Part shown: piece by piece, positions 27,010 through 35,458 of the stretch
Layout: each line of letters starts with the position of its first letter
Position numbering within the stretch: position 1 is the first letter of the stretch
From: Acinetobacter towneri DSM 14962 = CIP 107472
GTDB lineage: Bacteria > Pseudomonadota > Gammaproteobacteria > Pseudomonadales > Moraxellaceae
Length of the DNA: 64,000 nucleotides
Reading direction: 5' to 3'
Assembly (NCBI RefSeq): GCF_000368785.1
Contig: NZ_KB849690.1
Coordinates: forward strand, 144,966-208,965
Notes under the pieces: generated by a model
Told to the model about the DNA's origin: nothing
The model's database searches: none
The model's input: the letters and a program-made list of their open reading frames with translations, nothing else
Program-made: the position numbers and the translations under genes

Positions 27010-27200
27010 TTAGCGCTCACGTAAGGCTTCTTTGGCTTTGTTGAATGGTTTGATCAGATATTCCAACACCGTTTTTTCACCCGTTTTAATATCGACTGTT
27101 GCGACCATGCCCGGGGTATATCAAACGCTTGTCCTGCTTTGTTGCTGAGTTTGTCTGAATCGGTACGGATATAAACCCTTATCTTGGGATATTTTCTATC
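27010..27200 (-). pseudogene. HlyD-family secretion adaptor, C-terminal remnant, frameshifted
   Basis: Two overlapping frames together read KYPKIRVYIRTDSDKLSNKA, GQAFDI, (shift) PGMVATVDIKTGEKTVLEYL and IKPFNKAKEALRER, ending in TAA at 27010-27012. This is the C-terminus of a type I secretion membrane-fusion protein (LapC/HlyD kind, with the PGMVATVDIKTG...TVLEYLIKP signature). One base appears lost near 27117. The 5' part is replaced by the IS200/IS605 element, and no partner ABC transporter is in the window. Confidence 0.75.
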
Positions 27201-27216
27201 TCCAAGTGAAAGAGGA

Positions 27217-27240
27217 CTCCACCCGTCAGTCAGGGTGGAG
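27217..27240. repeat. left-end hairpin of IS200/IS605 element
   Basis: CTCCACCC and GGGTGGAG form a perfect 8-bp stem with an 8-nt loop. Subterminal hairpins of this sort are what TnpA recognises as single-stranded DNA. Confidence 0.7.
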
Positions 27241-27256
27241 GTGAATTTCACAAATT

Positions 27257-27655
27257 TCAACCTTGTTGATTCTGAATATATTGTTTGATTATTTCCAAAG
27301 GCGCACCACCACAAGACCCTGCAAAATATGATCTTGACCATAAAACAGGTTTTGTATAATTCCCTCTCAAGTCTAAAAACTCATTTCGCATTCTTCTACT
27401 TGTTACAGACTTTAAATTATTAACCAATTTGCTTAACTGTACCGTTGGTGGATACTGAATAAGCATGTGAACATGGTCGGATTCACCATTACATTCCTTT
27501 AATTCAGCATCAAAATCTTTACATATTTCAGTTGCACACTCATTGAAATATTTATGATGCAACTCACCTAGTATTTTTTTTCGATATTTCGTTATAAAAA
27601 CTAAATGAACATGAAGATTAAAGGCTGAATGTCGGTTTTTATATATCTCACTCAT
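27257..27655 (-). CDS. tnpA: IS200-type Y1 transposase TnpA
   Basis: This 132-aa HUH single-strand transposase is full length for the family. The HUH motif is H61-V-H63 in SDHVHMLIQYPP, and the catalytic tyrosine is probably Y126 in EIIKQYIQNQ. The N-terminus has the typical HLVFITKYRKKIL. All active residues are present, so it is likely functional. It is divergent from tnpB, with 59 bp between starts. Confidence 0.93.
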   Translation of the reverse strand: MSEIYKNRHSAFNLHVHLVFITKYRKKILGELHHKYFNECATEICKDFDAELKECNGESDHVHMLIQYPPTVQLSKLVNNLKSVTSRRMRNEFLDLRGNYTKPVLWSRSYFAGSCGGAPLEIIKQYIQNQQG

Positions 27656-27714
27656 TGAAAAAATATACCTAAAATGTTAGAATCAGCACCATATTAACAG
27701 ATACACACTCATTA

Positions 27715-29022
27715 ATGAAAATCAACAAAGCGTATAAATTTAGGCTTGAGCCTAATGTCGAGCAAGAGGTTATTTTAAATAATCTCGTTGGCTCTGCACG
27801 CTTTGTTTGGAATCAAATATTAGCAATTTCATTTGAAATGTTTGCTCAAAATAAACACATTAATGCGGTGAATCTAGTAAAAAAGATAACAGCACTGAAA
27901 AAGAATCCTCAGTTTAGCTTTTTAGATGGAAATTCAAATGCTGTGTCACTTCAACAAAAAGTTCGTGATCTTGCATCAGCATGGGGGAAGTTTTTCAACC
28001 CTAAAGAACATGCTCGACTAAAAGAAAAAAAGCGCAAACCTAAGAAACCTAAATTTTTTAAATTGGCTGATGGTACTGAGGTTCAGTTGCGCCCACTTAT
28101 GCCTAGATTTAAGAAAAAATCAGACGGTTATGATTCCATTCGCCTTGTACAATTCGATAAATACTGTTGGGTTAAAGGAAATAAACTCAAACTCCCTAAT
28201 GGCGTAGGTGTTATTAAATTCAGGAAGTCGCAAGAGATTCTAGGCACAATAAAAAATGTGACGATCAGTAAGGTGTCAGGACGTTGGTACGTTTCATTCT
28301 GTACTGAAACAGAACTTAGTGAAATGCCGATCCACCCATCAAAATCAGCGATTGGTGTTGATCTTGGTGTTAAGAAATTAATCACTACCTCAAATGGTCA
28401 GGTCTTTGACCCGATCAATAGCTTTAAAACCAATCAGATTAAATTAGCTAGACTTCAACGGAAGCAGAGAAAGAAAGTTAAATTTAGTCAAAATTGGAAA
28501 AAGCTGAATTTTAAAATCAATAAACTACATCATCACATTGCCAATATTCGTCATGACTACTTGCAAAAAATCACTACAACGCTCAGCAAAAACCACGCAA
28601 TGATTGCTGTTGAGGATTTAAAAGTAGCAAATATGTCGAAGTCAGCAAGTGGCACAATCGAAAATCAAGGAAAGAATGTAAAAGCTAAGTCAGGCTTAAA
28701 CAAATCAATCCTAGATCAAGGTTGGGGCATGCTCGTTAGTATGTTGGAATATAAGCAACAATGGCGAGGTGGATTACTTGTAAAAGTTGATCCGAAGTAC
28801 ACAAGTCAAACCTGCTGTGAATGTGGTCATGTAGCAAAAGAAAACCGACAAACTCAAGCTAAATTTGAGTGTGTCGGATGCGGTTATGTTGCGAATGCGG
28901 ATTTAAACGCATCTCGTAATATATTGTCGGCAGGACATGCCGTTTTGTCTGTGGAGGGTGGATGCGGTAAAGGTCGCCCTAAGAAGCAGAAAGCAAGCGA
29001 AATCCGTGAGGAAGTCGCCTAA
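27715..29022 (+). CDS. tnpB: RNA-guided nuclease TnpB (IS605 OrfB)
   Basis: This 435-aa TnpB begins MKINKAYKFRLEPNVEQEVI, the N-terminal HTH_OrfB region. The RuvC-like catalytic residues are all visible: D216 in IGVDLGVKKL, E300 in IAVEDLKVANM and D396 in NADLNASRNIL. The zinc finger is C367-x2-C370 and C386-x2-C389. A basic C-terminal tail (GRPKKQKASEI) follows. In the family, TnpB uses an omega RNA from the element's right end to cut the empty donor site and keep the element. It appears intact. The segment 105-115 is unusually lysine-rich. Confidence 0.93.
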   Translation: MKINKAYKFRLEPNVEQEVILNNLVGSARFVWNQILAISFEMFAQNKHINAVNLVKKITALKKNPQFSFLDGNSNAVSLQQKVRDLASAWGKFFNPKEHARLKEKKRKPKKPKFFKLADGTEVQLRPLMPRFKKKSDGYDSIRLVQFDKYCWVKGNKLKLPNGVGVIKFRKSQEILGTIKNVTISKVSGRWYVSFCTETELSEMPIHPSKSAIGVDLGVKKLITTSNGQVFDPINSFKTNQIKLARLQRKQRKKVKFSQNWKKLNFKINKLHHHIANIRHDYLQKITTTLSKNHAMIAVEDLKVANMSKSASGTIENQGKNVKAKSGLNKSILDQGWGMLVSMLEYKQQWRGGLLVKVDPKYTSQTCCECGHVAKENRQTQAKFECVGCGYVANADLNASRNILSAGHAVLSVEGGCGKGRPKKQKASEIREEVA

Positions 29023-29304
29023 GAGCTTTGCTTTTAGAATCCCCCACTTGAGTGAAAACGAAAGTGGTGGGAGTATGTCAATTCATATTACATCTTGTTT
29101 TGAGCGTTTTGGTTGTAAAATAAAACTGATTAAAAAATCCACAAAATGATCAACCTTTTTGACTGAGCGCTGAAAACATAAAAAATAAACGCTTTTCTGT
29201 GATTAATTGCACAATAAATGCAAAAAAGTCATGTCTTGCATATCCTTAATTGTCTTTGTGTGGTTAGAATATAACAACTGTGCCCAAGATCTCTCACGTC
29301 TGTT

Positions 29305-29955
29305 ATGAATATATTAATCGTTGATGATCATCCGCTGTTTCGCCATGCCTTAATTCAGGCGGTTCGTTATAGCTTACCGCAAGCTCAAATTCATGAAACT
29401 GCTGCAGTTAATGAATTGTACGAACGTTTGGAAAATGGACCTGAGCCTGATCTTGTTTTATTGGACTTGAATTTACCAGGGGCATCGGGCTTTTCTGCAT
29501 TGGTGCATGTGCGTGCGCAATATCCATCTATCCCAATTATTGTGGTGTCCGCTCACGAAGAAGCATCGATTATTCAACGTTCAATTGCGCATGGGGCGAT
29601 GGGTTATATCCCAAAATCGGCACATCCGAGCCATATTGGTGAAGCAATTCGTCAAGTTTTAGAAGGTGAGATTTGGTTGCCGCCAAACTTGGCTGCGAAT
29701 GTTAACTTTGACCCTCGCGCTGCAGATGAAACAGCTTTGGCTGAACGTATTCAGTCTTTAACACCACAGCAATTCCGTGTATTGATGATGGTGGCAGAAG
29801 GTTTGTTGAATAAACAAATTGCCTATGAATTAGATGTTTCTGAAGCGACGATTAAAGCGCATGTGACCGCAATTTTCCGTAAATTGGGTGTGCAAAATCG
29901 TACTCAGGCGGTATTGGCAATCAATGCTTTAAATATTGAAGAAAAGAAAATGTAA
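29305..29955 (+). CDS. NarL/FixJ-family response regulator
   Basis: This 216-aa protein has an N-terminal receiver domain with acidic pocket (LIVDDHPLF) and probable phospho-acceptor in DLVLLDLNLPG (about residue 53), the switch residues VVSAHE and the lysine in YIPKSAH. The C-terminal LuxR-type HTH is LTPQQFRVLMMVAEGLLNKQ then IAYELDVSEATIKAHVTAIF. No cognate kinase is adjacent. Such orphan regulators in Acinetobacter and Pseudomonas (AgmR/ErdR kind) often control carbon use, but that is inference. It starts at ATG 29305 after a weak ribosome site. Confidence 0.9.
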   Translation: MNILIVDDHPLFRHALIQAVRYSLPQAQIHETAAVNELYERLENGPEPDLVLLDLNLPGASGFSALVHVRAQYPSIPIIVVSAHEEASIIQRSIAHGAMGYIPKSAHPSHIGEAIRQVLEGEIWLPPNLAANVNFDPRAADETALAERIQSLTPQQFRVLMMVAEGLLNKQIAYELDVSEATIKAHVTAIFRKLGVQNRTQAVLAINALNIEEKKM

Positions 29956-30162
29956 GATGTGACTGATCTGTAAAAGATGAGTTTAAAACCGCTATGTTGA
30001 TCTGGAAGATTGAGCAGTGGTTTTTTATTGGGTGTTTGGTTGATAATGACCTTTTTAGAAAGCTAATTCACTTTAGGATGTGACATTTGGCGTTCAGGTT
30101 GTTGATGTGCTTAAAAACCTAAAAGGAATATTGTCTTATGTCTTTAGCTGTATGGCCTGAAA

Positions 30163-30282
30163 CATATTCAGGCTGTCATGTCGATAAAACCGATAAAAAT
30201 CGACATGAGAGAGTTGTCATGTCGATGACATAAACATATTTAGGTTGTCATGTTGATAAAATGAGTAAAAATCAACATGAGC
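30163..30282. repeat. two tandem stem-loop units with compensated stem changes
   Basis: Two units start 72 bp apart, at 30163 (CATATTCAGGCTG...) and 30235 (CATATTTAGGTTG...). Each holds a 33-nt hairpin with perfect 10-bp arms: TCATGTCGAT/ATCGACATGA (30176-30208) and TCATGTTGAT/ATCAACATGA (30248-30280). The one arm difference (C to T) is matched by G to A in the partner arm. A shorter related sequence, GTCATGTCGATGAC, lies between them. Confidence 0.8.
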
Positions 30283-30511
30283 TGAATAGCTATCAGTCTA
30301 ATGCAGGCGATATGCTTCTTTCAGATTCTTAGGCTTTGATTATATCTGTACCCATAAATCCAATAGTGTGAAGTTGTCCGCAGCGGGAAAACCCGCCACT
30401 AATAAGAAATACATAGAAGGACGAATATATTTTAATAGTAATAGATGAATGGTGATTTGAATAAATCATACCTAAGTGAGTAGGGGGCTTCCCCCTATAT
30501 GGGTTCAACTT

Positions 30512-30590
30512 TTAGAATTCACGATAACCAAGCCCGCCAGCCGTGATATGTGCTAGATTTCGATCATAGGTAATTATTTGGCTTTCTTTT
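30512..30590 (-). pseudogene. unidentified C-terminal coding remnant
   Basis: The minus-strand frame reads SQIITYDRNLAHITAGGLGY then REF and TAA (30512-30514). The composition looks like real coding sequence, possibly the end of a PIN-like or other small enzyme. It has no start and fuses directly to the integrase N-terminal remnant. The family assignment is not secure. Confidence 0.3.
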
Positions 30591-30630
30591 CCGATGGTTT
30601 TATTTTTCTGACTTGAGCATCTGTAAGCAT
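30574..30630 (-). pseudogene. N-terminal remnant of P4-type integrase
   Basis: The frame MLTDAQVRKIKPSEKKAK and stop matches the N-terminus of P4-family tyrosine integrases ('LTDxxVRxxKPxEKxxK'). It starts about 180 bp from the tRNA-Ser 3' end in the direction expected for such an integrase. Only 18 residues remain, so it is a relic. Confidence 0.6.
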
Positions 30631-30650
30631 TGCAATGATTCCACAGAATT

Positions 30651-30698
30651 GGGGGTATAGTTTTGGGGGTAATTTATTATACCCCTAGTTATATCCCC
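30651..30698. repeat. GGGGGTA repeats, probable integrase arm-type sites
   Basis: GGGGGTATAG (30651) and GGGGGTAA (30665) are followed by inverted forms TACCCC (30680) and TATCCCC (30692). They lie between the integrase relic and tRNA-Ser. I recall similar G-rich repeats upstream of P4-type integrase genes. Confidence 0.5.
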
Positions 30699-30810
30699 AA
30701 CTAGATCAAGCTTGCAATAGATAAAGTGGATTGCATTAAACATAAAAAAGGCCTAAACCCTTTAGATTCAAGCCCTTAAAACTACGGGATAATACCGTAA
30801 ACAACTAATT

Positions 30811-30901
30811 TGGCGGTGAAAGAGGGATTCGAACCCTCGATACGCTATTAACGTATACACACTTTCCAGGCGTGCTCCTTCAGCCACTCGGACACTTCAC
30901 C
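30811..30901 (-). tRNA. tRNA-Ser (GGA)
   Basis: This 91-nt class II tRNA has a long variable arm (TGTATACGTTAATAGCGTATC region), anticodon loop CTGGAAA (anticodon GGA), and encoded CCA with discriminator G. The acceptor is GGTGAAG paired with the sequence before GCCA. Confidence 0.96.
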
Positions 30902-31020
30902 ATAGGCGGTGGATAATAACCAAAAAATAGTACAAAGCCAAGTTGAAACATTTGATTTAGAGAAAAACTTTCAGCGTAGTGCTATGATTCTCAAAAATAC
31001 CGTCTAAATCGAAGACACCT

Positions 31021-32901
31021 ATGCAAAGTACTGCAAAAAAAGCAGCCTTACCCGTCATTACCTTGGCTGCACTCGGAGTTGTATTTGGGGATATCGGAAC
31101 CAGTCCTCTGTACGCCTTCAGACAAACTTTTTTAACGGCTCATCTTGCAATTACCCAAGCCAGTGTATTGGGAATTTTATCCCTAATTTTCTGGTGCATG
31201 ATGCTCACCATCAGCTTCAAATACGTCACTATCATTATGCGTGCCGATAACAATGGCGAAGGCGGGATCATGTCATTATTGGCATTGAACCTGCGCACCA
31301 CCCGCATTGCCGAAGACAAAAAAATCTTTCTGATCGCACTTGGCTTTATTGGCGCATCACTTTTCTTTGGCGATGGTATTATCACCCCCGCTATTTCAGT
31401 ATTGTCTGCCATTGAAGGACTAAGTATTGCCACGCCTATCTTTAATCAATGGCTCGTACCGCTCTCCATTGGTATTTTGGCAGGACTGTTCATTGTGCAG
31501 CGTCATGGTACAGGCACTATGGGCAAATTTTTTGGCCCACTGACTTTGCTGTGGTTTTTAGCCATTGGCGGTGCAGGGCTGCTCAGTATCATCCAAACCC
31601 CATTTGTATTGGCCATGGTCAGTCCACACTGGGCGTTTAACTTTGTAGTAGAGCAACCCTTTGTTGCATTTCTCACCATGGGTGCGGTGATTTTAACCAT
31701 GACGGGTGGCGAAGCACTCTATGCCGATATGGGGCATTTTGGGCGGATGCCTATTCGCCTCGCGTGGTTTTTGATTGTCTTACCTTGCTTGTTATTGAAT
31801 TACGCAGGACAAGGGGCATTATTGCTACGTAACCCTGCAGCAATTGAAAATCCGTTCTATATGTTGGTGCCTGAATGGGGCTTATACCCGATGATTGGTT
31901 TAGCCACAGCTGCAGCGGTGATCGCTTCTCAAGCGGTGATCACAGGGGTATTTTCAATGGTCAATCAGGCCATTCAATTGCGTTATTTACCACGCCTGAC
32001 TGTACGTCACACGTCCGATGTTGAACGTGGTCAAATCTATTTGCCATTCATTAACTGGGCCTTATTTATTTCGGTGCTTATCTTAATTTTATTATTTGAA
32101 AATAGTGCCAGACTTGCCAGTGCTTATGGCGTGGCAGTGACCATGACCATGCTGTGTGGCACGATTTTAATTTCAGTGCTGGCCTATGGTTTTTGGCGTT
32201 GGCCGATGTGGAAAGTTGCCCTTTTTGCAGTGCCATTTTTAACCCTAGATTTAATTTTTGTGGCTTCGACCTCGCTCAAAATTGTGTCAGGGGGATGGGT
32301 GCCAATTTTAATTGGCGCCATCATGTATACCATTTTAATGACGTGGAAAGATGGTCGTGCATTGGTTTTCAATCGTTTGGAAAAAGATGCCTTGCCGATA
32401 GACCTATTCATTCACAGTATTAGTATGGGCAATGAAACCAAATTTGTCCCTGGCGATGCGATTTTCTTGACAGGTACGCCCAATATTGTGCCACATGCCA
32501 TGTTGCATAATATTAAGCACAACAAGGTCTTACATGAACGCAATATCATGGTAACGGTCATCACGCGTGATATTCCATTTGTGGCGCAGCAAGATCGGAT
32601 TCAAGTCGAAAAACTGGATGATCGTTTTTATCGGATTGCCATGTATTACGGTTTTAAAGATCAGCCAAATATTCCAAATGCCTTGAAACAAGCCTATGAA
32701 CAGCTTGAGTTTGAATTCGATATGATGCAAATGAGCTTCTTTATTTCGCGTGATCGAATTGTGCATACGGTGGGCGATGGCATGTCACCGTGGCGTGAAA
32801 AACTGTTTATTTCAATGCAGCGCAATACCAGTCCTGTGAGTGATTTCTATCAAATTCCAACCAACCGTGTGGTGGAATTGGGTAGTCAAATCGAAATTTA
32901 A
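31021..32901 (+). CDS. kup: low-affinity potassium transporter Kup
   Basis: This 626-aa inner-membrane K+ uptake protein begins with the conserved [20 protein letters not shown] and has about twelve hydrophobic segments over residues 15-430. [18 protein letters not shown] and [15 protein letters not shown] are family signatures. A cytosolic C-terminal domain (about 440-626) follows. It stands alone after tRNA-Ser, with its own terminator. Confidence 0.96.
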   Translation: MQSTAKKAALPVITLAALGVVFGDIGTSPLYAFRQTFLTAHLAITQASVLGILSLIFWCMMLTISFKYVTIIMRADNNGEGGIMSLLALNLRTTRIAEDKKIFLIALGFIGASLFFGDGIITPAISVLSAIEGLSIATPIFNQWLVPLSIGILAGLFIVQRHGTGTMGKFFGPLTLLWFLAIGGAGLLSIIQTPFVLAMVSPHWAFNFVVEQPFVAFLTMGAVILTMTGGEALYADMGHFGRMPIRLAWFLIVLPCLLLNYAGQGALLLRNPAAIENPFYMLVPEWGLYPMIGLATAAAVIASQAVITGVFSMVNQAIQLRYLPRLTVRHTSDVERGQIYLPFINWALFISVLILILLFENSARLASAYGVAVTMTMLCGTILISVLAYGFWRWPMWKVALFAVPFLTLDLIFVASTSLKIVSGGWVPILIGAIMYTILMTWKDGRALVFNRLEKDALPIDLFIHSISMGNETKFVPGDAIFLTGTPNIVPHAMLHNIKHNKVLHERNIMVTVITRDIPFVAQQDRIQVEKLDDRFYRIAMYYGFKDQPNIPNALKQAYEQLEFEFDMMQMSFFISRDRIVHTVGDGMSPWREKLFISMQRNTSPVSDFYQIPTNRVVELGSQIEI

Positions 32902-32920
32902 AAACTGCTCAATAGATTTT

Positions 32921-32956
32921 AAAAAACCAGCATTATAAAGTGCTGGTTTTTTATTT
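32921..32956. terminator. bidirectional terminator between kup and facing gene
   Basis: AAAAAACCAGCA and TGCTGGTTTTTT are separated by 8 nt. It sits between two convergent genes. Confidence 0.85.
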
Positions 32957-32984
32957 TTAGCTCAAGATTGGTCTTAAACAGATC

Positions 32985-33590
32985 TTATTGTTCCGTATCA
33001 CTTGGTTGTAGATGGCTTAAATCTATATCGTTTACATCTGCGCCCTGTGCCGCAGGTGCTGTGGTTTCAAGCCGTTCAGTCGTGGGCAGATTGACTGCTG
33101 CTTGTTCAGATGCAGCAGGGTTTTGTGGTGCAGCATTTAGCGCTTCTGCGGTGACATCCACATCATCGCCAGCATTTACAGGTAAATCGGCTGAAGATGA
33201 CAATAATGGCGCAGAGGTGGCTTGTATGTGTTGTTCGCTCACTTGCTCTGCCTGCGCTGCGTGTTGCAGTTCGGATTCAGTCCCGACAGGCATCGTCATC
33301 GGTACATTGTCTTGAGCCAGATTGGCTTGTTCGGCTGAAATTTGGTTTGCAGGCTGTTGCGCTATATTTTCTGCTGGACTTGTTAAGTTTGTATCTGTAC
33401 TCGGTACAATGCGTATCTGACCATTGGCGATTAATTCTTGTAGTGAGCCTGCTTGCCCATTAATCGTGGTGCTTATTTTGACTTTAGATAAACTTTCTAA
33501 AGTATCACCTGCTTGAATGGGTGGTTCGGCAAAGGCAGAAATGCTGATACTGCTACCAACCAAAGCACAAGCAAAAAGATGAAAACGCAT
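32985..33590 (-). CDS. secreted hypothetical protein, Ala/Gln/Pro-rich
   Basis: The start at ATG 33590 (TGGAGA ribosome site) gives a clear signal peptide, MRFHLFACALVGSSISISAFA, with cleavage expected before EPPIQAG. A short folded part, GDTLESLSKVKISTTINGQA then GSLQELIANGQIRIV, is followed by a long low-complexity tail rich in A, Q, E and T. The length is 201 aa from this start. I recognise no domain. The front part looks like a conserved Acinetobacter exported protein, and the tail is probably disordered. It is convergent with kup. Confidence 0.65.
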   Translation of the reverse strand: MRFHLFACALVGSSISISAFAEPPIQAGDTLESLSKVKISTTINGQAGSLQELIANGQIRIVPSTDTNLTSPAENIAQQPANQISAEQANLAQDNVPMTMPVGTESELQHAAQAEQVSEQHIQATSAPLLSSSADLPVNAGDDVDVTAEALNAAPQNPAASEQAAVNLPTTERLETTAPAAQGADVNDIDLSHLQPSDTEQ

Positions 33591-33934
33591 GTATTTCTCC
33601 ATCAAAAATCGCAAAAATAAAGTTAAAACCAATTTAAATCGTCAATGACATCCAGCTAGAGCAGCGCAATGCGCTTGGGTGTCGCTGAGCGATGTCTTTA
33701 AGGTGTATTTAGCTTGGCAGATTCGCTAAAACGGATGCAATCAAATCTACCAAACTTGATCTAGACTGATGTCAAAAGTGCTTAAAACTCAGGCTGTGTA
33801 TGGCTTTTGTGGTGTTATGGCGCGGGTTTTGTTTAATTGTTAGACGAACAAGAGGTGCTTCATATACAAGCTGTGAGTGGATTGTTAAGCTCGGGCAAAC
33901 TCTGCGGATTTAGAGCGAAGTCACAGTAACGGTT
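33591..33934. other. intergenic region, divergent genes
   Basis: This gap is about 340 bp between the secreted-protein gene and the nuclease gene. I see no gene or clear regulatory element. Confidence 0.4.
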
Positions 33935-35011
33935 ATGGCAAGAAAACGGCGCAATTCCAACAACATTTGGACTCAAATTTTCAATCAAAACAGCTTGAAA
34001 GTGCTACTCGGTGTAGTGGCAACAGGGAGTTTTGTGATTGCTTTTGGTCAAGAAAAAATTAGCCAGTGGACTTCACTGGTGCCGAGTTCAGGAAATAGTG
34101 CTTGCCTAACCCAGTTCTATCGAGAAACGCCGCCCTATTTACTGAAAAATAGCCTGCAAAAAGACAGCTATCCGCTGTGTTTTAATGACTTTAATGTGAT
34201 GTATTCAGGGGTATCCAAAACCCCGTTATGGGTGGCAGAAGCCTTAACACCAGCGCGTTTGAGTCAGCGGATTCCACGTGAAGATAACTTTCACGAAGAA
34301 CCGCGCGTCAAAGCCGAGCATCGTGCGACTTTGCTGGATTATCGTGGTTCGGGTTATGACCGTGGACACATGGCACCGAATGCCGACATGACCAACTTGG
34401 CAGCCCAGTTTGACAGTTTTTCTTTGGCAAATATGGTGCCGCAAGCCCCTAAAAATAATCAGCAGGTCTGGCGTGAACTTGAAGAAGCCACCCGAGCGGT
34501 GGTGACTAAGCAAAAGCAAGATGTGTATGTGATTACGGGGCCAAGTTTTAATGCCAAGCGTCTAAAAACCATTGGGCAGGGCGTTATTGTGCCGACTGCG
34601 GTGTATAAAGCTGTGTATATGCCCAAAACAGGCGCGATAGGGGCTTATTACGCGCCCAATAACGACTCGTTACAGGTGCAAGTGGTGAGTGTCTGCTATT
34701 TAGAAGAACAGTTGGGCATTAATTTATTCCCACAATTAAGTGAAGAACAAAAGCGCAATACCTATAAATTGCCTTTGACTGCAAATGCTGTAAAAGCCAA
34801 TACACCGATTGCCTACTCACATTGGGATGCAGAAAGCCAGTGCGCAGAAGATGTATCTGCTGAGCAATTACAAGCCTTGCAAACCGAATTTAAACGCTCA
34901 GGCAGTAGTCCTGCATCGGGTGCTAGCATTGATGCAGATACCCAAGATGCAATTGTGAAGCAATTGATTGAAGCTTTATTGCAATATATTTTACAGTTGT
35001 TGAAATCTTAA
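33935..35011 (+). CDS. DNA/RNA non-specific endonuclease (NUC family)
   Basis: This 358-aa protein has the NUC ββα-metal motif DRGHMAPNADM (DRGH at 142-145), followed by FSLANMVPQAPKNNQQVW with the metal-binding Asn. Then come VYVITGPSF and VPTAVYKAVY, as in Serratia-type nucleases. A single hydrophobic segment near residues 20-38 (LKVLLGVVATGSFVIAFG) suggests an anchored or exported enzyme. The C-terminal about 60 residues are low complexity and end in a hydrophobic helix. Its role may be nutrient DNA scavenging or processing. Confidence 0.9.
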   Translation: MARKRRNSNNIWTQIFNQNSLKVLLGVVATGSFVIAFGQEKISQWTSLVPSSGNSACLTQFYRETPPYLLKNSLQKDSYPLCFNDFNVMYSGVSKTPLWVAEALTPARLSQRIPREDNFHEEPRVKAEHRATLLDYRGSGYDRGHMAPNADMTNLAAQFDSFSLANMVPQAPKNNQQVWRELEEATRAVVTKQKQDVYVITGPSFNAKRLKTIGQGVIVPTAVYKAVYMPKTGAIGAYYAPNNDSLQVQVVSVCYLEEQLGINLFPQLSEEQKRNTYKLPLTANAVKANTPIAYSHWDAESQCAEDVSAEQLQALQTEFKRSGSSPASGASIDADTQDAIVKQLIEALLQYILQLLKS

Positions 35012-35060
35012 ACTGGGTTAAGATGATGGATATTGCATCCTTCATGCTAAGGTGAATTCA

Positions 35061-35306
35061 ATGTTTAAACCGTTTCAAAATGGGACTGAATCACATGCGA
35101 TTCATGACTTAACCTTAGAAAATGATTTAGATTGCATCAATGTGTATGGCAATTTGCAAATCAGCAAAGATCAGGCGGGTTTACAGGCAGCCAAAGCACT
35201 ACAGGCTTTTTTGAATGAAGTTGTTGCAACTTTGGAGCAGACTCCGAATCTGCCTGAAAAGTTAGATCGTCCCGAAGCGGGTGAAATTGAAAATCCATTT
35301 TTATAA
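35061..35306 (+). CDS. small hypothetical protein
   Basis: This 81-aa product starts at ATG 35061, chosen over an in-frame GTG at 35052 because AAGG lies about 8 bp upstream. It contains IHDLTLENDLDCINVYGNLQ, then a helix QAAKALQAFLNEVVATLEQT and an acidic tail ending GEIENPFL. I recognise no named domain, and no export signal is present. It may be co-transcribed with the nuclease gene 50 bp upstream, and a terminator follows. Confidence 0.65.
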   Translation: MFKPFQNGTESHAIHDLTLENDLDCINVYGNLQISKDQAGLQAAKALQAFLNEVVATLEQTPNLPEKLDRPEAGEIENPFL

Positions 35307-35361
35307 TGGATGCCATCTCAAGATATTAAATCTACTTTAATCTGCTCATCTAAGCCATTAA

Positions 35362-35391
35362 AAAGCCCGTTCAAACGCTTGAACGGGCTTT
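35362..35391. terminator. bidirectional terminator
   Basis: AAAGCCCGTTCAA and TTGAACGGGCTTT form a 13-bp stem with a 4-nt loop between convergent genes. Confidence 0.85.
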
Positions 35392-35458
35392 GTTGTTTTG
35401 TGTGTTTTTAGATAAATCCCAGACATCTTGAAAAGCTGTGGATTTAAAGTTTTGAAGA

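Larger units (their letters stand above)
27200..29081. mobile_element. IS200/IS605-family element with tnpA and tnpB
   Basis: This is a complete-looking element of about 1.9 kb with divergent tnpA and tnpB. A left-end hairpin CTCCACCC/GGGTGGAG lies at 27217-27240, and a right-end imperfect hairpin (CCCCCACTT/AAGTGGTGGG region) lies at about 29040-29071. No inverted terminal repeats are expected for this family. End coordinates are estimates: the left from where HlyD similarity stops, the right from family-like GGGAGTATGTCAA. The tnpB 3' end and right end would encode the guide (omega) RNA, with guide sequence drawn from bases just beyond about 29081. Confidence 0.8.
29956..30810. other. gene-poor stretch with hairpins and integrase relics
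   Basis: No complete gene is visible in this 855-bp region. It contains two tandem covarying stem-loops (30163-30282), a GCGGG/CCCGC hairpin (about 30381-30394), a perfect TAGGGGG/CCCCCTA inverted repeat (30481-30497), an unidentified C-terminal coding remnant, an integrase N-terminal remnant, and GGGGGTA repeats next to tRNA-Ser. It reads as the decayed end of an excised island. Confidence 0.6.

Noticed and set aside
30640..30700. CRISPR-like array from the repeated G-rich motifs
   Set aside because: Repeats are too short, mixed in orientation and irregularly spaced; integrase-site repeats explain them better.
32968..33315. Cys/Ser/Ala-rich plus-strand frame
   Set aside because: It is the antisense shadow of the exported Ala/Gln-rich protein gene; the minus-strand product has a signal peptide and ribosome site.
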